From CAYONM01 sp964405325 (GTDB taxonomy: Bacteria; Planctomycetota; UBA11346): 21,942 nucleotides of DNA. Each line of letters starts with the position of its first letter. Positions within the stretch are counted from its first letter, which is position 1. The translations under genes were made by a program, and so were the position numbers. Positions 7,323-14,800 of this stretch are shown here, one piece after another. Below the pieces are notes generated by a model. It searched no databases. It worked only from the letters and a program-made list of their open reading frames with translations, and was not told the DNA's origin. The DNA is taken from contig CAYONM010000036.1 in assembly GCA_964405325.1 (NCBI GenBank), forward strand, positions 1-21,942, read 5' to 3'.

Positions 7323-7665
7323 GGCGGCAGCCTGGGCCGGGTCCTGACTCGACAAGGTGGAGCCGCGGCAAGCATCGCCAGCTATGCGATCGCGATTAAA
7401 GGTTTGGGTCCGTTCCTTCGGTCTCTACAGCTGCTGGGATGGCGATCATCGGCACATCCCCAGATCCAGGAATTTACCGACCAGGTGCCGGCACGAGCGG
7501 GGATCGAATTCGGCTACGTCCTGCATGTGAGCGGCGGCAAGGGGTCCGTGCTGGATTATCGCATCGAGCATCCGCTTTGGCGTCGGGCCGATGGCAAGGT
7601 GGAGCCGCCCTGTGTTGGCAGGTACGTGATCAAGCAAAACGATTTCGACTTCTATCTGGGCGATA

Positions 7666-7976
7666 GAAGCTGAGCCCGCAAAAACTTCGAGGAGAAAAAG
7701 TTGTTTTTGCGGGCTCAGCTTCGGGGTCCGAGGGGCTTGTCCCTCGATGTAAGGGTGCGGAAAGAAATAAACGTTACAGATCGCGCAGAGATTTTGTCGA
7801 TCCTTCAAGGCGCGAAGAGTGAGCATATCGGGCATATGTGAGCGATAAGCAACGCAGAAGGGCGGCAAAAGATCAAGCGAAATGTAATGTTTATTTATTG
7901 ACGGGCCCTAAGAGCCGAAAACCGGGCGCCGACCGATACGATGGAACCCGTGGGTTCCGGGCGGCGCCCGGTTTGT
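7666..7976 (+). mobile_element. F2 element, copy D, inserted in DUF3859 gene and carrying nested F1
   Basis: Hairpin 1 has perfect 20-bp arms (GAAGCTGAGCCCGCAAAAAC at 7666-7685, complement 7703-7722). Hairpin 2 is CGAGGG-gcttgt-CCCTCG. The third structure is at 7919-7974, with perfect 12-bp outer arms and an inner hairpin GGAACCC-gt-GGGTTCC. It is flanked by TA (7664-7665 and 7977-7978). Taking out the element and one TA rejoins the host codons. Without the nested F1 (156 bp plus its TAA) it is about 152 bp, matching copies A and B. Confidence 0.88.
7753..7908 (+). mobile_element. F1 MITE-like element, copy 3 (156 bp, nested in F2)
   Basis: It is the same as copy 1 except for one base near the right end. 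It sits in the linker between hairpins 2 and 3 of F2 copy D. TAA precedes (7750-7752) and follows (7909-7911) it; the uninterrupted F2 copy B has a single TAA at the same place (ATGTAAGAGCC). This gives a direct empty-site comparison and fixes both ends of the element and the 3-bp duplication. Confidence 0.95.
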
Positions 7977-8079
7977 TATCTGGGAACCGGTGGTCGAGAA
8001 ATGCGGGCCGTGGACTCTGCGTACCAGCAGTGGTGACCGGCTGTTGGCGGAACAGACCTTCATTCTCCTGCCGGAGTGA

Positions 8080-8252
8080 TGGCGCTTATCTCGTGCTGTC
8101 TTTGGCGTGCCGTCTTCAGTTGAGCGTTTTCGGGCTCCAGCCTTCGGAGTCCGGCCCTGATCCCCGGGGCTAGCGTCGCCCTCGAAGATCGGAATTTTGT
8201 TTGCATTGGACTGCAGCGCGAGCGAGCGCGGCATGCAAATGACCAAGGAGAA
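8080..8252. other. Intergenic region between DUF3859 remnant and GntR gene
   Basis: There is no gene here. A hairpin GGGCTCC-agccttc-GGAGTCC (about 8135-8155) and a GC-rich palindromic tract (CCCCGGGG) are present and could end transcription of the minus-strand GntR gene, but no T-run follows on that strand. Confidence 0.4.
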
Positions 8253-8981
8253 TCAGGCTTTGCCTTCTTCCATCGCTCGGCGCGAGCTGTCGCGCAGGTG
8301 TTCCACCATGATGCGCTCGGCGGCGCTGCTGTCCTGACTGCGGATGGCGGCTTGGAGCTGCTGGTGGAAATCCAGGGCTCGCTCGCGGCTGGGCTGGTGG
8401 GCGGCGCAGGCATGGTGGATGTAATAGGTGTAGTAGCCAGACAGGCTCTGCAGCAGCACGGTAAACAAGGGATTGCCCGAGGCCTTGGCGATACACAGGT
8501 GAAAGCGCATGTCGGCGGCGGTGTAGGCCTGGGAGTCGTCGGCGGCCATGGCGACGGCCATGGCCTGCTCGTTGTCGGCGAGTTCGCGCAGGTCGGCCTC
8601 GCTGCGGCGGCTGGCGGCCAGATTGGCGGTCTGGCTTTCCAGGCCCAGTCGGACTTGCAGTACATGCTCGAAGGTGCCCATGCCATCAAGGCTCAACAGC
8701 AGTGGAAACAGGCAGGCCAGCACCTCGGCATCGATGGGTTTCACCATGGAGCCGCGACCATGGACGGTCTCGATCAGGCCCAGGGCGCGGAACGTGGACA
8801 AAGCCTCGCGCAGGGGGATGCGGCTGACGCCAAATTCATCGATCAGCTTGCGCTCGCCGGGCAAGACGCTGCCTACCGGCCAGGTTCCGGATCGGATCCG
8901 TTCCAGCATCTGATGAAAGACACGCTCGGTGGTGGTTCGGGCCGAGTCGACGGCCTCATCGTTGGGATGTGCGACAACCAT
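8253..8981 (-). CDS. GntR family regulator, FCD (FadR-type) subfamily
   Basis: The product is 242 aa. An N-terminal winged helix (TTERVFHQMLERIRSGTWPVGSVLPGERKLIDEFGVSRIPLREALSTFRALGLIETVHGRGSMV) is followed by an all-helical FCD ligand domain with the metal-site region DMRFHLCIAKASGNPLF. FCD regulators usually respond to sugar acids or other carboxylates and repress neighbouring genes. I use ATG 8981. A TTG at 9032 in the same frame would add 17 residues, but it overlaps an 18-bp near-palindrome that looks like the operator. It is divergent from the sulfatase, which is the likely target. Confidence 0.9.
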   Translation of the reverse strand: MVVAHPNDEAVDSARTTTERVFHQMLERIRSGTWPVGSVLPGERKLIDEFGVSRIPLREALSTFRALGLIETVHGRGSMVKPIDAEVLACLFPLLLSLDGMGTFEHVLQVRLGLESQTANLAASRRSEADLRELADNEQAMAVAMAADDSQAYTAADMRFHLCIAKASGNPLFTVLLQSLSGYYTYYIHHACAAHQPSRERALDFHQQLQAAIRSQDSSAAERIMVEHLRDSSRRAMEEGKA

Positions 8982-9029
8982 CGCCGCATCATGCGGAAAA
9001 GATGTAATTCGCAAAACAATAAGGTCACT

Positions 9030-9047
9030 CAAGTAGTTAACGACTTG
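9030..9047. promoter_or_regulatory. Near-palindrome, candidate GntR operator
   Basis: CAAGTAGTTAACGACTTG matches its reverse complement at 16 of 18 positions and has GT/AC half-sites of the kind bound by FadR-type regulators. An 8-bp palindrome TGACGTCA (9046-9053) is adjacent. It lies about 50 bp before the GntR ATG, a position that fits autorepression. Binding is inferred. Confidence 0.5.
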
Positions 9048-9165
9048 ACGTCAGTGGCGGTAAGACCAGCTGCCGACGCATCGCCAGATCTGACTATTCC
9101 GGGCCCTGCCCACCAGATTTTTCGCCACCCGTGATGCGCTTGCTTCCTAGCGTCATACGGCGAAG

Positions 9166-9305
9166 GAAGCCGCTTCTTCAGGCGGCTTCGTTTTCTCGCG
9201 AGGTCCGTCGTATACCCCAGGCTGCTCCGTCGCGACCTGCTCGCTGGCCGGCTTTTCGGCGGGCTTCGCGCTATTTTACCGAAAAACCGTTACCCGGTCG
9301 CAGCT
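9166..9305 (-). repeat. F3 hairpin-string repeat, copy 3 (inverted, diverged)
   Basis: Read on the minus strand this matches the F3 copy at 17979-18107. Shared blocks on the plus strand include TCCGTCG, GCTCCG-CG-CGAC-TGC, TTTTCGGCG-GCTTCGCGC-ATTTT and AAAAACCGT-C-CGGTCG. Its outer hairpin is GAAGCCGC (9166-9173) with GCGGCTTC (9182-9189) followed by GTTTTC, instead of GGGGGC/GCGCCCC. That hairpin looks like an intrinsic terminator. The repeat fills most of the sulfatase upstream region. Confidence 0.65.
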
Positions 9306-9394
9306 GCCGCCGCACGGTTCTCACGCTTTGATGTGCTCGTCAGGCCTGCCGCACGGGCCGTATCGAATCAACTATTCCTTTCAGGAGAGTTCTC

Positions 9395-11014
9395 ATGACC
9401 GACAAGCGTCCCAATATCGTGGTGGTGGTCGCCGACGATACCACGCCGTCCTATCATGGCTGCTACGGCGGTCCGACGCCGACGCCGAACATCGATGGTA
9501 TCGCCGCCAATGGCGCCCGTTTCGATCGCGCTTACTGCTGTGCCTCGTTGTGCAATCCCAGCCGCTGGACCCTGTTTACCGGCTTGTATACCGGTCGCAG
9601 CCGCTGGGTGTCGGGCGACACACCGGCTGGCGAGCCATACTGTGTTGGTCAGAACGGCATGCTCGATCCTGAGACGCCGACCCTGGGCAAGGCCCTACAA
9701 CAGGCGGGGTACTTCACTGGTCATGTGGGTAAATGGCACAGCCGTTTCGCCACCGCGGACTTCGGCTTCGAGGAGCCCAAACACATTGCTGGTGACGCCG
9801 ATGATCCGGCGGTCGACGCTGAGATCCGGCTGCGCCAGGCCAACGCTCAGGAGGTGGTGCGGGTGTGTGGCGGCTTTGATGTCGCCGACCGGGTGCAGTG
9901 GGGTAATCTTGGCGCTGTCGCAAAGGGCATCGATTCCCGGCTTTGTGTGCACAACGTGCCGTGGATGACCGATGGTGCGGTGGATTTCATCGATCAGGCG
10001 GCTGATCGCGATCAGCCCTTTTACCTGCATATCGCCAACTCGGTGCCGCATTCGCCGGATTGCCATCAATCACTCGGCCAGGACCACCGCTACAGCTGGG
10101 GAGGTCAATTGGAGCAGGCACCACGATCGCATCCCGATGATGAAACCGTGTTCGAGCGCATGCGCGCTGCCGGGCTGCAGATCGATGGCCCATTGGCCGG
10201 GATCAATGCCGGCATGATCATGTTGGACGATCAGATCGGGGCGGTGCTGAGGCGACTCGAAGCGCGCGGCATGCTCGACAATACCATTGTCATCTATACC
10301 GCCGACCATGGGGTTCCCGGCAAGGGGAGTTGCCACCATATTGGCGTGCACATGCCCTTCGTGCTCAGCTGGCCAGCGCAGATTCCTGCTGGCCAGGTGC
10401 ACAAGGGGCTGCTGTCCTATGTCGATATGGTGCCGACGCTGTTGGAGGCCGCTGGCACCAGCATGCCGGATCGTGATGGCATGAGTGTGTTGGCCAGCCT
10501 GCGTGAGTACACATCGCTCGAGCGCCGCCATGCCTTTACCGAAATGGGCCAGGCACGTTCGGTGATCAGCGATCGCTATCAGCTGATCAGCTTCCGTTAT
10601 TCCAGCGAGGATATCGCCTGCATGCAAGCCGACGATTGTCCACGAGCGGTGGATCAGGCGGGCCGGGTCCAGGGCGGCTTTGCGCAACTGAATGCTCCCT
10701 TCCAGCCGCATTATTTCGACGCCGATCAGCTCTATGATGTGCAGCTGGATCCGTATCAGAGCCACAATCTCATCGACGATCCGACTCGGGCCGCGGTGGT
10801 AGTCGAGCTGAAACAGGCTTTGTGGCAGATCACCGACACCCTGCCCGGTGGCTTTCCGACCGAGCCGCATGCTTTCCGACAGACGTCGCGTTATGCTGCG
10901 CTGATGGCGGCACGACGCGAGCAATTGGCCGAGATCGAGCACTATCCACCCGGTGGTCGTGCCAACATCATCTGGCATCAGAATATTCAGGACCCAGTAC
11001 TGACCGACGGCTGA
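9395..11014 (+). CDS. Type I (S1 family) sulfatase
   Basis: The product is 539 aa. The formylglycine motif is C53-N-P-S-R57 in CASLCNPSRWTLFTG, so the cysteine-type precursor is activated by a formylglycine-generating enzyme or anaerobic maturase encoded elsewhere. Metal ligands D14-D15 (VVADDTTPSYHGCYG) and the later DNTIVIYTADHGVPGKGS are in place, as is GHVGKWH. It hydrolyses sulfate esters, probably on a sulfated sugar. There is no signal peptide, so it acts in the cytoplasm, on imported substrate, unless exported otherwise. The start has a good ribosome site (CAGGAGAG). It is divergent from the GntR regulator. The exact substrate cannot be read from sequence. Confidence 0.95.
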   Translation: MTDKRPNIVVVVADDTTPSYHGCYGGPTPTPNIDGIAANGARFDRAYCCASLCNPSRWTLFTGLYTGRSRWVSGDTPAGEPYCVGQNGMLDPETPTLGKALQQAGYFTGHVGKWHSRFATADFGFEEPKHIAGDADDPAVDAEIRLRQANAQEVVRVCGGFDVADRVQWGNLGAVAKGIDSRLCVHNVPWMTDGAVDFIDQAADRDQPFYLHIANSVPHSPDCHQSLGQDHRYSWGGQLEQAPRSHPDDETVFERMRAAGLQIDGPLAGINAGMIMLDDQIGAVLRRLEARGMLDNTIVIYTADHGVPGKGSCHHIGVHMPFVLSWPAQIPAGQVHKGLLSYVDMVPTLLEAAGTSMPDRDGMSVLASLREYTSLERRHAFTEMGQARSVISDRYQLISFRYSSEDIACMQADDCPRAVDQAGRVQGGFAQLNAPFQPHYFDADQLYDVQLDPYQSHNLIDDPTRAAVVVELKQALWQITDTLPGGFPTEPHAFRQTSRYAALMAARREQLAEIEHYPPGGRANIIWHQNIQDPVLTDG

Positions 11015-11032
11015 TCGTGTGGTGAGAAACCA

Positions 11033-11063
11033 GCGGCAGGGGGCGCCTTGCGTCCCCCTGCCT
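11033..11063 (+). terminator. Hairpin after the sulfatase gene
   Basis: GGCAGGGGG and CCCCCTGCC form a perfect 9-bp stem around CGCCTTGCGT, about 20 bp after the sulfatase stop. The stem is strong, but only TTGCGT follows, so it is a weak intrinsic terminator or an RNA 3'-end stabiliser. Confidence 0.6.
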
Positions 11064-11098
11064 TGCGTCAGCAAGCCTTGACGTAGCATCGCCCGGCC

Positions 11099-11395
11099 AT
11101 GCCTGCCCATACGCCATGTCTCGCCGCCCTCGTGGCCTTGGTGTTGTCGACCATCACCGGGATGCCGCGGGTGTTGGGATGCGTGCGCGAAGAGGTGGAC
11201 CAGCGGACGGTCTATGAGCGTCGTCTGGTCAGCGAGGAGGTGGTCGCCGTTGCGTGCGGTGATCGTCGTCCGCTGCGGCGAGTCGTGCGTATTCGGCATG
11301 GTCGGCCGCAGGCCGTGGCGATGCCGGTGCCGCACTGGTGGCCACAGCCCTTGTTGTTGCGTGGCGGTAGCGCGCCGCGCGCGCCCTGCGCCTGA
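11099..11395 (+). CDS. Doubtful small ORF, possible secreted peptide
   Basis: The product would be 98 aa. The N-terminus MPAHTPCLAALVALVLSTITGMPRVLGC has a hydrophobic segment that could be a signal peptide or lipoprotein-like leader. The rest is arginine- and valine-rich (RTVYERRLVSEEVVAVACGDRRPLRRVVRIRHGRPQAVAMP) with no family I recognise. There is no ribosome site before ATG 11099. It lies in the same direction 83 bp before yajC. It may be a real gene or a chance frame in GC-rich DNA. Confidence 0.35.
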   Translation: MPAHTPCLAALVALVLSTITGMPRVLGCVREEVDQRTVYERRLVSEEVVAVACGDRRPLRRVVRIRHGRPQAVAMPVPHWWPQPLLLRGGSAPRAPCA

Positions 11396-11478
11396 ACGGC
11401 GTATCTCATTCCCTTTCCAGTCACCCTTGACGCTGTCGGCGCCCGCCGGCTGCGCGTCGTATTTCCACGAGGTTTCCC

Positions 11479-11889
11479 ATGTATCGACTGTTCAACATCG
11501 TGACGCTGCTGCTGGTGCAGCTGAGCGTCTTCGCTGCCGCCGGTCCCGATGGTGGTGGCCAGCAGGGCCCGACCCCACCAGGGGGCGATCCGGCTGCGCA
11601 GGAGCCGGCTTCCGGAGCCTTTGCCTTCAACATTCTCCTGATGGTCGGCGTCATGGCCTTGATGTGGTTCGTGCTGATCCGGCCGCAGAGCCAGGAGAAG
11701 AAGAAGCGCGAGCGGATGATCAGCCAGCTGAAGGTGGGCGCCAAGGTCGTGACCATCGGTGGTATCCACGGCGTGATTCAACGTGTTGGCGAACAGACCT
11801 TCGATCTCGAGATCGCTGAAGACACGGTGATCGTGATCAATCGTGGTGCGGTGCATGAGCCGTCATCGGACGAGCAGAAGAAGGACTGA
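11479..11889 (+). CDS. yajC: Preprotein translocase subunit YajC
   Basis: The product is 136 aa. An N-terminal signal-like segment (MYRLFNIVTLLLVQLSVFAAAG) and a glycine/proline-rich linker come before the single membrane helix FNILLMVGVMALMWFVLIRPQ. The YajC core follows: RPQSQEKKKRERMISQLKVGAKVVTIGGIHGVIQRVGEQTFDLEI. YajC is an accessory of the SecDF membrane complex that helps protein export. The stretch before the helix is longer than in E. coli YajC (110 aa). ATG 11479 has ACGAGG upstream. The secDF gene begins three bases after its stop, so they form an operon. Confidence 0.95.
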   Translation: MYRLFNIVTLLLVQLSVFAAAGPDGGGQQGPTPPGGDPAAQEPASGAFAFNILLMVGVMALMWFVLIRPQSQEKKKRERMISQLKVGAKVVTIGGIHGVIQRVGEQTFDLEIAEDTVIVINRGAVHEPSSDEQKKD

Positions 11890-11892
11890 ACC

Positions 11893-14800
11893 ATGGGATC
11901 GCGACTCACCATCATTGGCTTGGTGTTTGTCTTTGCTGCCGGCTTGGCCTGGCTGCAGAACAACATCTTCGTCGGTAGTCAGGAACTGTTCGCGCAGATC
12001 CAGCAGGACGGCGCTCGGCAGGTGGAATTGATCTTCAAGGACGCGGCCGGCAATGTGACGGCAGCGACCAAGCAAGAGGTGGCCCAGGTCCAGCAACGCC
12101 TCCAGGCGCGGCCGGATCAGCCTGCCATTCCTGTCAGCGAGCTGGGCCTGACCGATCATCACACCATCAGCTTCACTGCCGAGCGCGACGTCTCTGAGCG
12201 CGAGCTGCGACAGCATCTGGTGCATCAGCCCTTTACCCGGCCCAATCCCTCGCGGCCCTGGTTCCATATCAACCGTGGCATCGACCTGCGCGGTGGTGTG
12301 GAATTCAACTTCACTCTGCGCGACGAGGATGGTACCCGTATTGCCGCCGACGACGATGTCATCGACATCCTGCGGCAACGCCTGGATGCTCGCGGTCTGT
12401 CTGAGCCACAGGTCTATCGATTGGCCAATGGCGACGGCCAGGTGGTGATTCCAGGTGGTTCCAAGGCCGATGCGGCTCGGACTCGCAAGGTGTTGGAGAC
12501 CACTGGTAAGCTGGAATTCCGTGAGCTGGTCGAGGAATTCGGCGAGGACGCACGCCGCTATATCGAGCAGACCCCCGATGGTCGTTGGCGGTTCAAGGCT
12601 GGCAGTGGTAAGCAGCGTACTGATCGCCGCGAGGTGATCTATCCGGAAAAACCACCGCGCGGCGAAAATCCCAGCGCGTTCTATCACTTGGGTCCGGTAC
12701 AGTTGACCGGCCAGGATGTGGCCGATGCCTTCCGTACCGTCGATCAGGAGGGCGGTATCGCCGTTGGTATTAATTTCACGGTTGCCGGTGGTGCACGGAA
12801 CAATCAGTTCACCACCAGCGTCAAGGCGCGCGGCCCCGATGGTGAAAATCGCGGGACCGGTCGCATTGCCATCAGCCTCGACGGCGAGGTGGCTTCGGCG
12901 CCCTTCATCCAGACCCCCAGTACCCGCAGCTGTCAGATTACGGGCAATTTCTCCGAATCGGAAGTCGCCGACCTGCGACAGGTGCTGAAGGCCGGCTCCT
13001 TGGCCGTGAAGCCGGAAATCACCTCGCAGCGGGTGGTCGGTCCGACCCTGGGTCATGACACCATTGTTGCCGGTACCACCGCCATGGGGGCGGCGCTGTT
13101 GGTGGTGATGGCCTTCATCGTCGTCTACTACTGGTGGCAATTGGGAACCGTTGCCGTGGCCAGTTTGGCCACCTGTATCGTGTTGATCGTGGCAGCGGTG
13201 TCGGCCTTTGGCGCGACGTTGACCCTGCCCGGTATGGCTGGTCTGGTGCTGACCGTGGGTATGGCGGTGGACGCCAATATCCTGATCTTCGAACGCATAC
13301 GCGAGGAAATCGGTGAAGACGTCGACGTCGCCACCTGTGTGCACGCTGGTTACAGCCGCGCCTTCCTGACCATTTTCGATGCCAATATCACCACCTTCCT
13401 GACCGCCTTTGTACTGTATCTGATCGGTTCCGGTCCGGTGAAGGGGTTCGGACTGATGTTGATGATTGGTATTGTCACCTCGATGTTTGGTGCTCTGTAT
13501 GTGGGGCGTGCCTTGACCGATTATCTGTACAGCAAGCGCAACCAGATCACGGTTGCCAACCGGGTTCCCATTCCCTTGATCGATTATGTCCGAATGCGCT
13601 TCGGTGCTTTGGTTTTGAGTACGGTGGTTATTGTCGGTGGTCTGGCCTGGTTCGGCTTTGGTGGCAAGGTGGCGCGTAATTTCGACATCGACTTCACCGG
13701 CGGCAACATGGTGCAGGTCACCCTGCAGGAGTCTCTGACCCTGGAGCAGGTACGCGACAAGCTGGCAGCCACTTACGCCAGCAAGCCGGAACGCTTCGAC
13801 CTGATCAATCCGGACAACATGCAGATCCAGCCTTATTACGCCAGCTTCGCCGAAACCGGCGATGCCACGCGGCAGTTCATGTTCAAGGTGCGTGATGATC
13901 AGGCGACAGGGATTGAGCGGAAGAAGCAGGCGTTGGAACAGGAGCAGGTGGTCTTCAAGCAAGAGATTCAGCAGATGGAGGACGACGAGCTGGTGGATCG
14001 CGATCGCTTGGACGCGTTGGAAGTCAAGATCGCCGAGCTGCAAAGCCGTATCGATCCCCTGGCGGAGCAGCTCAAAAACCGGGTTGAGGATTTCCAGGTG
14101 CAGCTGCAGAGCGCCTTTGCTGGTCAGATCGGCAAGGAGGGTGATGTGGTCCTGGCTGCCGGGTACCAGAGTGATGAGCGCGAGCTGATGTTGCATCTGG
14201 AAACTCTGACCCTGCCTGCTGCAGCAGTGCTGCAGCAGTTGGAGCGAGACCTGAGCGAGCTATCGCTGTACGAATCGGTTCAGGCCGAGGCGACCGAGAC
14301 GCCTCGGGGCGTTCGGGTCCAGGCTCGGTTGCATCCTGATGCGCTGTTGATGCCCGATGTGGTGATCGAGAGCGCGGTGTCCGACCGGGCCCAGGCTTTA
14401 TTGCAGGAGCAGGATGTGGCCTCCGATCAGGTGCACGTCCTGGCGATTCGCGCCAAGGGCTTGGAAGAGCGTTTGAACGATGGCCTCGCCACTGGCGGCG
14501 TGCAGTTGGCTACGGTGTTCCCGGCCAGTGACTACTTCTCACCCCAGGTTGCTTCGCAGATGCAATGGCGTGCTTTGGGCGCCATGGGTGCCAGTATCCT
14601 GGCCATTCTGATCTACATCGCCATGCGTTTCGAGCTCCGCTTCGGTGTTGGTGCGATTGTCGCCCTGGTGCACGATGTGCTCGCCACAGTGGGCCTGCTA
14701 TCGGTCTTTGGTGTACGAATCGATCTGACGGTGGTTGCAGCCCTGCTGACCATCATTGGTTATTCGCTCAATGACACCATTGTTGTCTTCGACCGCATCC

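Larger units (their letters stand above)
7384..8079 (+). pseudogene. DUF3859-type protein, split by nested insertions and frameshifted
   Basis: The gene can be rebuilt from three pieces. Piece one starts at ATG 7384 (MRSRLKVWVRSFGLYSCWDGDHRHIP). A one-base loss in the C run at 7458-7461 then moves the reading to the frame of QIQEFTDQVPARAGIEFGYVL through NDFDFYLGD (to 7664). After the inserted DNA (7666-7978) it resumes as WEPVVEKCGPWTLRTSSGD through LLPE and stops at 8077-8079. The motifs RIPAR/VPAR-IEFGYVL, FDFYLGD and WEPVEDK-GPW are what I recall for DUF3859 proteins of about 130 aa. Removing the insert with one TA gives GGC GAT ATC TGG GAA, in frame. The current open frame ends in DRS and a stop supplied by the F2 element. 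Function of the family is unknown. Confidence 0.85.

Noticed and set aside
7666..7976. F2 as an integron attC site
   Set aside because: It folds like a recombination site, but the end sequences do not fit the RYYYAAC/GTTRRRY core sites and no integrase or cassette array is seen.
10070..11335. Minus-strand open frame (421 codons) opposite the sulfatase
   Set aside because: It is a shadow of the sulfatase with the same His/Arg/Gln-rich composition and no domain.
11863..14196. Long open frame on the minus strand (777 codons) opposite secDF
   Set aside because: It lies entirely antisense to yajC-secDF, is rich in His, Gln and Asp as expected from a shadow of GC-rich codons, and has no recognisable domain.
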